A DNA stretch of 64,000 bases from the NCBI RefSeq assembly GCF_052044135.1, contig NZ_JBQDYF010000014.1:29748-93747 (forward strand), in the 5' to 3' direction. The translations under genes were made by a program, and so were the position numbers. Shown piece by piece: positions 56,725 to 64,000 of this stretch (its first letter is position 1; each line of letters starts with the position of its first letter). The notes below the pieces were generated by a model, which worked only from the letters and a program-made list of their open reading frames with translations, was not told where the DNA came from and did not search any database. The DNA is from Salinisphaera sp052044135. Its GTDB lineage: Bacteria > Pseudomonadota > Gammaproteobacteria > Nevskiales > Salinisphaeraceae.

Positions 56725-57134
56725 CCTGGCTATATACACAGTTCAGACAAAGGCTTGACGACGCCATTGCCTGCGCACCTGAAATCAGCAGCTTGTTGAT
56801 CTTCCTTCTTATTTGCGCCCATTTGCGTGGATTTGCGGGCGCAATGCTCTTGCTTATTATTAATCCGGCATCAAAACAGCTGACTTCATCCGCTGTTTTC
56901 AACGCCTTCAAAAATAAAAGCCGGCGCCTGTCCGTCTTTTATTTTCAAAGGCTTCGCGGCCGATGGCCGCGGCGAGCATGCGGTCGCATACGCGCGCTAT
57001 TAACCCGAAAAATCATCTATTTTTGTGCCGGGTTAATAAGCCAGCCGAGTGTCGTACATAACCAAGTCGTCTGATGCCCGTCGCCGGACTCGAATCGGCC
57101 CTGTCGAGCGACCGGTATCCGCGGCGCCGGCGGC
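56725..57134. other. AT-rich intergenic island without genes
   Basis: This 410-bp gap between convergent MaoC and nitronate monooxygenase-like genes is clearly AT-richer than its surroundings. A 93-codon open frame (56793-57074) has no start signal and is built on inverted repeats, so it is not called a gene. The core (56813-57038) is described separately. The composition suggests acquired or non-coding structured DNA. Confidence 0.6.
56813..57038. repeat. Array of five consecutive inverted repeats
   Basis: H1 56813-56844: TTGCGCCC / GGGCGCAA, inside three ATTTGCG copies spaced exactly 10 bp (56811, 56821, 56831). H2 56873-56899: AAAACAGC / GCTGTTTT. H3 56904-56952: 17-base arms with two mismatches, core AAAATAAAAG / CTTTTATTTT. 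H4 56955-56971: CGCGGCC-GAT-GGCCGCG. H5 56998-57038: TATTAACCCG / CGGGTTAATA, enclosing AAAAAT-CATCT-ATTTTT. It could be a structured RNA, a palindromic mobile repeat, or a double-sided terminator; H3 is the best terminator candidate. Confidence 0.65.
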
Positions 57135-58091
57135 TCAGCGCGCGCCGAGCCGCTGACGGGCCGCGTTGTATTCCGCGACCAGTTGTTCGACCACATCGGC
57201 CACCGGCTCGATGGCGTCGATGTTGCCGACGCCCTGGCCCGCGCCCCAGATATCCTTCCAGGCCTTCTTGCGGTCGCTGCCGAAGCTCATGGCCTGCTTG
57301 TCCGATGTCGGCAGATCATGCGGGTCGAGTCCGGCGTTCTCGATCGAGCCACGCAGATAGTTGCCGTGCACCCCGGTGAACAGATTGCTGTAGACGATAT
57401 CCTTCGCGCTCGATGTGGTGATCATGGTCTTGTACTCGGCCGCCGCATTGGCTTCTTCGGTGGCGATGAAACGCGTGCCCATGTACGCGAAATCCGCGCC
57501 CAGCGCCTCGGCCGCCAGGATATGCGCGCCGCGGGTCATCGCACCGGACAGGACCAGCGGGCCATCCCAGAACCGCCGGATCTCCGAGACCAGGGCGAAC
57601 GGACTCAGCGTACCGGCATGCCCGCCGGCGCCGGCGCAGACCACGATCAGGCCATCCACGCCCGCTTCGATCGCCTTCTCGGCATGACGCACGTTGATCA
57701 CATCGTGGAACACGTGCCCGCCATAATCGTGGGCGGCCTCGACCGCCGCATGCGGGGCGCGCAGGCTCGTGATCAGCAACGGCACGCGGAAATCCGCGCA
57801 GGCGCGAAGATCTTGTTCCAGCCGGTCGTTGGAGGCATGCACGATCTGGTTGACCGCGAACGGCGCGATCCGGGCCTGCGGGCGCGCGGCGCGCTCGGCG
57901 GCCAGGGCGTTCGTGATGCGCTCGAGCCAGACCGGCAGCTGCTCGGCCGGCCGGGCATTGAGCGCCGGGAAGGCGCCGATGATGCCCGCGGTGCACTGGG
58001 CGATCACCAGCGCCGGGTTCGACACGATGAACATCGGCGAGCCGATGACCGGCAGCCGCATATCCGCGCGAAGTCGTTCACTCAGTGACAT
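57135..58091 (-). CDS. Nitronate monooxygenase-family FMN protein
   Basis: A 318-residue TIM-barrel flavoprotein: PVIGSPMFIVSNPALVIAQ, the conserved VVCAGAGGHAG (His as catalytic base), and GPLVLSGAMTRGAHILAAEA and GADFAYMGTRFIAT at the phosphate-binding end. The family includes nitronate oxidases and FMN enoyl reductases. Divergence from the thiolase gene across a shared operator-like site suggests a role with acyl-CoAs rather than nitronates, but this is inference. Start MSLSERL has GGGG upstream; a TTG two codons earlier is possible. Confidence 0.85.
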   Translation of the reverse strand: MSLSERLRADMRLPVIGSPMFIVSNPALVIAQCTAGIIGAFPALNARPAEQLPVWLERITNALAAERAARPQARIAPFAVNQIVHASNDRLEQDLRACADFRVPLLITSLRAPHAAVEAAHDYGGHVFHDVINVRHAEKAIEAGVDGLIVVCAGAGGHAGTLSPFALVSEIRRFWDGPLVLSGAMTRGAHILAAEALGADFAYMGTRFIATEEANAAAEYKTMITTSSAKDIVYSNLFTGVHGNYLRGSIENAGLDPHDLPTSDKQAMSFGSDRKKAWKDIWGAGQGVGNIDAIEPVADVVEQLVAEYNAARQRLGAR

Positions 58092-58154
58092 CAGCAAGCC
58101 CCGTTAAGCGCTTTACGCATATCTTGACGCTGACCCCTACCCTCAACATACTGG

Positions 58155-58183
58155 TTGACCATATTTTGAAACGTCGTTTCAAT
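58155..58183 (+). promoter_or_regulatory. Thiolase promoter with perfect operator palindrome (site E)
   Basis: TTGACC (58155-58160) and TTCAAT (58178-58183) are spaced 17 bp. Between and over the -10 lies TTGAAACG-T-CGTTTCAA (58166-58182), a perfect 8-bp dyad. It matches the shared 17-bp motif at 11 of 13 specified positions, and the GAAAC...GTTTC core of PsrA-type fatty-acid repressor sites known from Pseudomonas. It also serves as upstream sequence for the divergent monooxygenase-like gene. Confidence 0.65.
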
Positions 58184-58254
58184 TTAGTTAAGCGGCCACC
58201 TTTTGGCAATGGCGCGGCCCACGCGCCATTGCCCCGAAGCCATCGAGGATTTTC

Positions 58255-59457
58255 ATGCGCCAAGCTGTCATCGTTTCCACGGCACGCACGCCGATCGGCA
58301 AAGCCTATCGCGGCGCTTTCAACAACACCCAGGGTCAGGCCCTGGGCAGCCACGCCATCGAACATGCCATCCAACGCGCCGCCCTCGAAGCCGACGCCGT
58401 GGATGACGTGATTCTCGGCGTCGCCCAACAACAGGGTTCAACCGGCGGCAATGTCGCCCGCCAGTGCGCGTTAAGGGCGGGTCTGGCCACCGGCGTGCCG
58501 GGCATGACGATCGACCGGCAATGCGCATCCGGGCTCATGGGTATTGCCACCGCGGCCAAGCAGATCGTGCACGACCGGATGAACGTGGTCGTCGGCGGCG
58601 GGCTGGAATCGATCTCGCTGGTGCAGAACGAACACAACAATCAATATCGGGCCCGCGATCCCTGGCTGGAGGCGAATCAGCCGGATATCTACATGAGCAT
58701 GCTCGAAACCGCCGAGATCGTGGCCGATCGCTACGGCGTATCGCGCGAGGCGCAGGACGAATACGCGTATCAGTCGCAGATGCGCACGGCCGCGGCACAA
58801 CAGGCGGGCCGCTTCGACGACGAAATCGTGCCCCTGAGCACGGTCAAGACCACCGTCGACAAGGCGACCGGCGCGACCGGCTCGGAAGCGGTCACGTTGC
58901 GTCAGGACGAGGGCAATCGACCCAACACCACCCGGGAGGGTCTGGCCCAGCTCAAACCCGTGTTCGAAAATGGCCAGCAGATCGGCAAAGGACGATTCAT
59001 CACCGCCGGCAATGCATCGCAACTGTCCGACGGCGCCTCGGCCAGCGTGCTCATGGAAGCCGGCGAAGCCGAGCGGCGCGGGCTGGAACCGCTGGGCGCC
59101 TACGTCGGCATGGCGGTCGCCGGCTGCGCCCCCGACGAAATGGGCATCGGCCCGATCTATGCCGTGCCGAAACTGCTGAACCGCTTCGGCCTGGCCATCG
59201 ACGACATCGGCCTTTGGGAGCTCAACGAGGCCTTCGCCAGCCAGTGCCTGTACTGCCGCGATCATCTCGGCATCGACCCCGACATCTACAACGTCGACGG
59301 CGGTTCCATATCCATCGGTCATCCCTACGGCATGTCCGGTGCCCGCATGGTCGGCCATGCGCTGATCGAAGGCCGGCGCCGCGGCGTCAAGCACGTGGTG
59401 GTCACCATGTGCGTCGGCGGCGGCATCGGTGCCGCGGGATTGTTCGAGGTTTTCTAA
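58255..59457 (+). CDS. Acetyl-CoA C-acyltransferase (thiolase)
   Basis: Last step of beta-oxidation: cleaves 3-ketoacyl-CoA with CoA. The 400-residue protein has the acyl-accepting Cys90 in DRQCASGLMGIATAAKQIV, NVDGGSISIGHPYGMSGARM (catalytic His), and TMCVGGGIGAAGLFEVF (second Cys). FadA-like; chain length preference is unknown. It stands alone on the plus strand with its own promoter and operator-like site, and supplies the thiolase missing from the CoA-ligase operon. Confidence 0.95.
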   Translation: MRQAVIVSTARTPIGKAYRGAFNNTQGQALGSHAIEHAIQRAALEADAVDDVILGVAQQQGSTGGNVARQCALRAGLATGVPGMTIDRQCASGLMGIATAAKQIVHDRMNVVVGGGLESISLVQNEHNNQYRARDPWLEANQPDIYMSMLETAEIVADRYGVSREAQDEYAYQSQMRTAAAQQAGRFDDEIVPLSTVKTTVDKATGATGSEAVTLRQDEGNRPNTTREGLAQLKPVFENGQQIGKGRFITAGNASQLSDGASASVLMEAGEAERRGLEPLGAYVGMAVAGCAPDEMGIGPIYAVPKLLNRFGLAIDDIGLWELNEAFASQCLYCRDHLGIDPDIYNVDGGSISIGHPYGMSGARMVGHALIEGRRRGVKHVVVTMCVGGGIGAAGLFEVF

Positions 59458-59543
59458 CGCCGCTGCCGAGAGCGCGTCGGCTTGTCGCGGCGCGACCGCT
59501 CAAGCTGCCGCGGGTCATCGAGGGCGTAGGCGAACATATCCGG

Positions 59544-60818
59544 TTACGCCCCGGTCGAAGGATGGGCGCGGCGCGCGTCCACCCGCGTGAGCAGCCAGCC
59601 GCCGGCGATGAACAGAACCACCACCGACAGGATCGACAGCCGCGCGCTGCCGCTCATGGCGGCGACCACGCCGACCAGCAGCGGCCCGATCACGGCAGCG
59701 AACTTGCCGAGCATGTTGTAGATGCCGAAGTACTCGCCGGCCTTGCCCTCGGGAATAAGCCGGGCGTAGTAGGAGCGCGACAACGATTGCACCCCGCCCT
59801 GCACCAGCCCGATGGCAACCGCCATGGCATAGAACTGCCAGACGTCGTGCAGGAAATAGGCCCAGGCCGAGATCGCGGCATAGACACAGAGCCCGAGATA
59901 GATTGCCTTCTTGGTCTCCCAGATCGAGGCCAGCCAGCCGAAGGCGATCGCCGCCGGAAAACCGATGAACTGCACCAGCAGCAGCGCCATGATCAGACTT
60001 TCCTGACCGAAGCCCAGGCTCAAGCCGAAATCGACCGCCATGCGGACGATGGTATTCACGCCGTCGATGTAGAGCCAGTAGGCCAGCAGGAACAGCCAGA
60101 TCTCGTGCTGCGCTAGGATATCCCGTGCCGTACCCCGCAACTCGCGGAGGCCGTCGCGCACGGCCTGCACGGCCGACACGCGGGCGCCATCCGTACGTTC
60201 GCGGGAGAACAGGAACAACGGCAGTGAGAACAGTGCCCACCAGACGGCAACGCTCAAAAAGGACCAGCGCACAGCATCCGCACGGCCGGCCAGGCCGAAG
60301 GCATGCGGCCAGATCGTCATGGCGACATTGAGCGCCAGCAGCAGCCCACCGCCGAGATAGCCCAGGCCATAGCCGAGCGCCGAGGTGCGATCGTAATCGC
60401 CCGGCGCGGCCACATCCACGATCAGGCTGTCGTAGAACACCATGGCCATGAAGAATCCGATCGAGGCCAGCACGAACAGCGCCATCGCGGTCAGCCATTG
60501 GCCGTGGCCGACCCAGAACAGCCCGGCGGTGGCGGCCACCGAAAGACCTGTCGACAGCGCCAGCCCGGCTTTCTTGCGATGCCCGCGGTCGGCGATCGCC
60601 CCACCGACAGGCGCCAGAAACAACACCAGGAAACTCGCCAGTGCGCTGCCCACGCCCAACTGTAGCGTGCTGGTTTCGGCCGGATAGTCGGCGCTCCAGA
60701 ATGTCTTGAAGAAAACCGGGAAAAAACCGGCGACGACGGTCGTCGCGAACGCAGAATTGGCCCAGTCGTAGAAAGCCCAGCCGAACCGGCCGCGCCAGGT
60801 GAAACGCGTATCGCTCAA
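59544..60818 (-). CDS. MFS transporter, UMF1/Atg22-like family
   Basis: A 424-residue membrane protein with about 12 helices, opening GRFGWAFYDWANSAFATTVV, the signature of the UMF1 (vacuole effluxer Atg22-like) group, then APVGGAIADRGHRKK (MFS loop 2-3) and LVQGGVQSLSRSYYARLIPE. Substrate unknown. The start is TTG, overlapping the rimI stop (TTGA), which implies coupled translation. Confidence 0.88.
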   Translation of the reverse strand: MSDTRFTWRGRFGWAFYDWANSAFATTVVAGFFPVFFKTFWSADYPAETSTLQLGVGSALASFLVLFLAPVGGAIADRGHRKKAGLALSTGLSVAATAGLFWVGHGQWLTAMALFVLASIGFFMAMVFYDSLIVDVAAPGDYDRTSALGYGLGYLGGGLLLALNVAMTIWPHAFGLAGRADAVRWSFLSVAVWWALFSLPLFLFSRERTDGARVSAVQAVRDGLRELRGTARDILAQHEIWLFLLAYWLYIDGVNTIVRMAVDFGLSLGFGQESLIMALLLVQFIGFPAAIAFGWLASIWETKKAIYLGLCVYAAISAWAYFLHDVWQFYAMAVAIGLVQGGVQSLSRSYYARLIPEGKAGEYFGIYNMLGKFAAVIGPLLVGVVAAMSGSARLSILSVVVLFIAGGWLLTRVDARRAHPSTGA

Positions 60819-61285
60819 ATCGTGATCACCTTTGACAAGACCAACGCATCCTCGCGGCCATGCCTGTGCGGATAATAGTTGGGCCGGCGGCCACGCGTTT
60901 CGAAGCCGTAGCGGGCATAGAGCCGGCGCGCGGCCCGGTTGGAGGGCCGTACCTCAAGAAACAGCTCATTGGCATTTTCCGCCGCCGCCCGGGCAATCAC
61001 CACATCCAGCAGGCGACCGGCCGCGCCGTGGCCGCGCGCGCTTTCGGCCACGCACAGATTGAGCAGGTGCGCCTCGCCCACTGCGATCGAGGCCAGCGCG
61101 TATCCCGCCACACTTCGCCCGGCGCGATCCACCACCCAGGCGCGATAGCCCACGCGCAGGCAATCGTGAAAAATACGCTCGCTCCAGGGATGGCTGTACG
61201 AGGAACGTTCGATTTCCAGCACCGCGGCCACGTCCTGCGTCCGCATGCGCCGGACCTGCCAGAGATCGTCGGGCGCGGCGCTCAT
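60815..61285 (-). CDS. rimI: Ribosomal protein S18 alanine N-acetyltransferase
   Basis: A 156-residue GNAT acetyltransferase: RRMRTQDVAAVLEIERSSYS, HPWSERIFHDCLRVGY (RimI-type), the acetyl-CoA loop VAESARGHGAAGRLLD, and FLEVRPSNRAARRLYARYGF. The start MSAAPDDLWQVR overlaps the udg stop (ATGA); the longer open frame upstream is a shadow. rimI next to a uracil-DNA glycosylase-like gene is common in gammaproteobacteria. Confidence 0.92.
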   Translation of the reverse strand: MSAAPDDLWQVRRMRTQDVAAVLEIERSSYSHPWSERIFHDCLRVGYRAWVVDRAGRSVAGYALASIAVGEAHLLNLCVAESARGHGAAGRLLDVVIARAAAENANELFLEVRPSNRAARRLYARYGFETRGRRPNYYPHRHGREDALVLSKVITI

Positions 61286-62124
61286 CGCTCGAACGACCGG
61301 ATATGGCGGGCGATCATTTTCAGATCTGCCCAGGCCTTGCTCTTCTGCTGCGGACTGCGCAACAGAAAAGCGGGGTGATAGGTCACCAGCACATCGAGAT
61401 CGCGCCGCGGGTAACGGTGCAACCGGCCACGCAGCTTGCCGAGCGGGGTCTGGCAAGCGAGCAGCGTCTGCGCGGCGACCCGGCCGACCGCCACCACCAG
61501 GCGCGGCGCCATCAGATCGATCTGGCGTTCCAGGATCGGCCAGTCGGCCGCGACTTCATCCGGCGTCGGGTCGCGATTGTCCGGCGGGCGGAACTTGCAG
61601 ATGTTGGTGATGTAGACGTTGGTGGCGCGCGAGCAATCGATCGCCGCCAGCATGCGGTCGAGCAGCTTGCCGGCGCGGCCGACGAACGGCACGCCCTGGG
61701 CGTCCTCGCTCGCGCCCGGGGCCTCGCCCACGATCAAAACCTCCGCATCGCGTGCACCGATGCCGAATACCGGGCGGCTCGCGCCGCGGTGGTCCTGGCG
61801 GGCCAGATAGGCCTCCAACCCGTCCCAGTCGAGCCCGGCCGGGCCGGTGTCGGCATCCGGCGTCGGCGCCGGGGCGGCGTCGGCCTCCGGTTCGCGCGCC
61901 AAGCTCGCCGGCGCCGGCGCGGCCACTTCCCGCTCGGGCGCAGCGACCGTCTGTTCATCACCGGCGGCAACCACGGCCGCCGCCTCGTTCGAGCCGGTCA
62001 TCCCGGCCTCGAGCGCCTTGCCGGGGCGCGCCCGGACGCCGCCCAGCGGCCCGTCGGCGCGATACTGCCAGTCGGCCAGACCGAGGGCGCGGAGATAATC
62101 GTCGCGACGTGCATCCGATGTCAT
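61282..62124 (-). CDS. Family-4-like uracil-DNA glycosylase without FeS cysteines
   Basis: A 280-residue protein: an Ala/Pro-rich, probably disordered N-terminus (about 1-95), then a UDG domain with LIVGEAPGASEDAQGVPFVG, AGKLLDRMLAAID, NVYITNICKFRPPDNRDPTP and VLVTYHPAFLLRSPQQKSKA. These are the family-4 active-site motifs. The four cysteines that bind the 4Fe-4S cluster are not conserved: the CxxC before the first motif is absent, KCRPP is KFRPP, and the Cys of ACxPxLxxQI is Trp. Activity on uracil is therefore probable but unproven. It overlaps rimI. Confidence 0.85.
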   Translation of the reverse strand: MTSDARRDDYLRALGLADWQYRADGPLGGVRARPGKALEAGMTGSNEAAAVVAAGDEQTVAAPEREVAAPAPASLAREPEADAAPAPTPDADTGPAGLDWDGLEAYLARQDHRGASRPVFGIGARDAEVLIVGEAPGASEDAQGVPFVGRAGKLLDRMLAAIDCSRATNVYITNICKFRPPDNRDPTPDEVAADWPILERQIDLMAPRLVVAVGRVAAQTLLACQTPLGKLRGRLHRYPRRDLDVLVTYHPAFLLRSPQQKSKAWADLKMIARHIRSFER

Positions 62125-62181
62125 GCGTCAGAGCCTAAACGGTTTGTCGGTTTTTGCCAGCCTCGGCGGCATGCGCCCGGA

Positions 62182-63801
62182 TCAATGCCCGGCCCGGCAG
62201 CCCCGGCTCCCGCGATCGCCGAGCTCGATCACCATGACCGACGTCTGCGGCGTGCCCGGTGACTGCCACAACAATCGCGCCCCGGCAAAGCGGCCAAGCA
62301 CGGCATCGGTCGCCTGCGGGCGCACCAGCGCCAGCGGCGCGGACGTCCCGTCGCGCGCCGCGGCCCAACGACACAGCGCGGACACATCGCGGGCCACGAA
62401 CACCGGGCGGCCCAGCTCCGCACGCCACAACGGTGCGCCGACGGGCGCGAGCACGGCAATCGGGCGCGCCTGCAGCGGCGCCATAGCCTCGGCCAACTGT
62501 CGGTCGTAGCCGCGCTGGGCGAACAACTGCTGGGGTGCGGCCAGCCACAGCGCGCCGGCCGCAATCACCGCGGCAAGCGCCAGCGATGCCGCGCCGGCCG
62601 GCGCGACCCGGGTTCCGCGCCAGGCCGACGCCAACGCGAGGAGTGCGGCCGACGCCATCAGGATGGCCACACCCCGACTCGCCCATGCCAGCGCCGCCGG
62701 GGTCGACGGCTCGGCCCGGCCGAGTATCAGCAACGCGCCAGCCGCGGCGACACCGGCCAGCACATAAAATCCGGCCGCCAGCAACGCACGGCCGCGCGCC
62801 TCGGTCGACATCAGCGGGGTCGTCCACCAGAGCAGCGCCAGTGGTGCGAGCGCGGTCACCGCCAGTGGCGGCGTGCGCGGCGCGCAAGACAGCACGATGG
62901 TGCCGATCGCCAGAATCGACAATAGCTGCCCCGCCATGCCCGCCGGCCGGCGCAGGGTTTCGGCGAGGGCGATCAGACTCGGCACGATGACGACCGCGGC
63001 AATGATCCCGACGGGCACGGGCAGCGCGCTGCGCTCGATCGCGAGGTCGAGCTTGCGATACAGCCCCAGCCAGTGCGCGCCCGCGGGCAGACCGAGCACG
63101 CCCACGAGCGTCAGGCCGGCGATGATCAAGCCCGCCAGCACGGTCAACCGCCCACTGGCGAACAGCCGCCACTCGCCGTGCGCGAGCCCGGCGTGCAGCC
63201 ACACACCGAGCCCGACCGCGATCGCGTACACGCCAGCGCCGTTGTAGATGAGCACAACCAGGGCAAGCAGCAAGCCCAGCAACGCGCCCGCCCGGGGACG
63301 CACCGCCGGCCGACGCGCCACCGCATACAGGACGGCGGTCGCCGCGGCGTCGACGAGCAGACCCGGCGGCCCCGCCACGGCGGCCCAGAGCGCGGGCGAG
63401 GCAACAAACAACAGTGCCGCGAGCACCCCCGCCGATCGCGTTTCCGCCACCCGCACGACAACGGCCGCAACCAGCGCCGCCGCGAGCACATCGGCCAGGC
63501 GCAGCGCAAACAGCGCGCCCACCGCCGGGGCCGATTTCAGCACCACCGCGGCCGCAAGCAGGCAAACCAGCGGCCGATCCGGCGTGGCTGCCGCGCGCGC
63601 GATGAGATGGCGAAACGGTTCGCCCCAGCCCATGCCGGGCGTCGCCGTATCCTTCAGCCAGCTGAGGCTCGGGGCTTCCGCCGCCCCGACAGGCAACACC
63701 AGCGCCACCAACATCGCCGCGGCCAGAGCAACGATGGCGCCGCCCCAGACCCATGCCTGCCGCGCCGACCGCCGCGCGGGCTGTTCAGCCACCGGATTCA
63801 T
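62182..63801 (-). CDS. Large membrane protein, possibly GT-C-type glycosyltransferase
   Basis: A 539-residue protein with 10-12 hydrophobic segments. WLKDTATPGMGWGEPFRHLI in the first extracytoplasmic loop, and the layout of many helices followed by a soluble C-terminal part (about 430-539), resemble dolichol-phosphate-mannose/ArnT-like membrane glycosyltransferases, but the diagnostic acidic motif is not clear. Very Ala/Leu-rich. It lies 57 bp upstream of the glycosylase gene on the same strand. Assignment to a family is tentative; the gene itself is well supported. Confidence 0.65.
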   Translation of the reverse strand: MNPVAEQPARRSARQAWVWGGAIVALAAAMLVALVLPVGAAEAPSLSWLKDTATPGMGWGEPFRHLIARAAATPDRPLVCLLAAAVVLKSAPAVGALFALRLADVLAAALVAAVVVRVAETRSAGVLAALLFVASPALWAAVAGPPGLLVDAAATAVLYAVARRPAVRPRAGALLGLLLALVVLIYNGAGVYAIAVGLGVWLHAGLAHGEWRLFASGRLTVLAGLIIAGLTLVGVLGLPAGAHWLGLYRKLDLAIERSALPVPVGIIAAVVIVPSLIALAETLRRPAGMAGQLLSILAIGTIVLSCAPRTPPLAVTALAPLALLWWTTPLMSTEARGRALLAAGFYVLAGVAAAGALLILGRAEPSTPAALAWASRGVAILMASAALLALASAWRGTRVAPAGAASLALAAVIAAGALWLAAPQQLFAQRGYDRQLAEAMAPLQARPIAVLAPVGAPLWRAELGRPVFVARDVSALCRWAAARDGTSAPLALVRPQATDAVLGRFAGARLLWQSPGTPQTSVMVIELGDRGSRGCRAGH

Positions 63802-64000
63802 GCGACACGCCGGTCCGTGGCGGGGGGCACGCCATCGATATATCGACAGATCAGGCTCATGGGCACCCCCGCATCGGGTCGATCGCTATCAGCGTTGGAT
63901 CGCGCATGCCGCGCGAAGTTGCACTCCAGGCCTAATGTCCTGCCCTGGGTATTTTGTCGCATTCAGCGAGGCGGCGCGCGTTCGTGGCAAGGCGCGACGC

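Noticed and set aside
56793..57074. 93-codon open frame in the AT-rich island
   Set aside because: It runs through five inverted repeats, has no ribosome site and resembles no protein; better explained as structured non-coding DNA.
62135..63754. 539-codon Gly/Arg-rich frame overlapping the membrane protein gene
   Set aside because: Composition is typical of a shifted frame; the frame ending at 62182 gives a coherent multi-helix membrane protein.
63802..64000. Possible gene start or RNA gene at the right edge
   Set aside because: Only short GC-rich open frames and no convincing promoter or RNA fold are visible; the region continues beyond the window.

Overview
The window is high-GC, gene-dense chromosomal DNA from a gammaproteobacterium. 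The evidence is gene order: nnr-tsaE-amiC-mutL-miaA-hfq-hflX, pcnB-folK-panB-panC and lptG/lptF divergent from pepA-holC-valS are characteristic gammaproteobacterial blocks. A halophilic Salinisphaera-like lineage is a guess from composition and gene content; nothing in the window proves it. I saw no rRNA, tRNA, CRISPR array, insertion sequence or phage gene.

Layout. Positions 1-18.4 kb are mostly housekeeping genes on the minus strand: tRNA modification, mismatch repair, Hfq, cell-wall amidase, NAD(P)HX repair, phosphoglucose isomerase, pantothenate and folate synthesis, and poly(A) polymerase. A plus-strand Fur-family regulator and katG, with a minus-strand flavoprotein, interrupt the conserved amiC-mutL junction at 4.6-8.8 kb. 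From 18.6 to 32.7 kb come an amidase, the LPS export permeases lptG/lptF, pepA-holC-valS, fxsA, a MoxR/DUF58/transglutaminase membrane module and a Nudix hydrolase.

From 32.8 to 59.5 kb the window is a catabolic region for fatty or dicarboxylic acids. It holds glutaryl-CoA dehydrogenase, an acetate/succinate-type transporter, and a CoA-ligase / hydratase-dehydrogenase fusion / paired acyl-CoA dehydrogenase operon resembling pim (pimelate) operons. A second operon holds a kinase-like protein, an ACAD10/11-like dehydrogenase, an SDR and a SurE-like phosphatase. An IclR regulator, a DUF1302 outer-membrane protein, a lipoprotein, an SDR-ETF:QO-ETF-MaoC operon, a nitronate monooxygenase-like protein and a thiolase complete the set. 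Together they could take up acids, activate them to CoA esters, oxidise them, and pass electrons through ETF and ETF:QO to quinone. From 59.5 to 63.8 kb are an MFS transporter, rimI, a family-4-like uracil-DNA glycosylase and a large membrane protein.

The most notable observations are: (1) a shared 17-bp operator-like motif (TGGAAT-N3-GTT core) before at least four, probably six, transcription units of the catabolic region; (2) five consecutive inverted repeats in an AT-rich non-coding island at 56.8-57.0 kb; (3) a pcnB gene whose only sensible start is ATT, as in E. coli; (4) a uracil-DNA glycosylase without the iron-sulfur cysteines of its family; (5) a 24-bp perfect palindrome between the Fur-family gene and katG.
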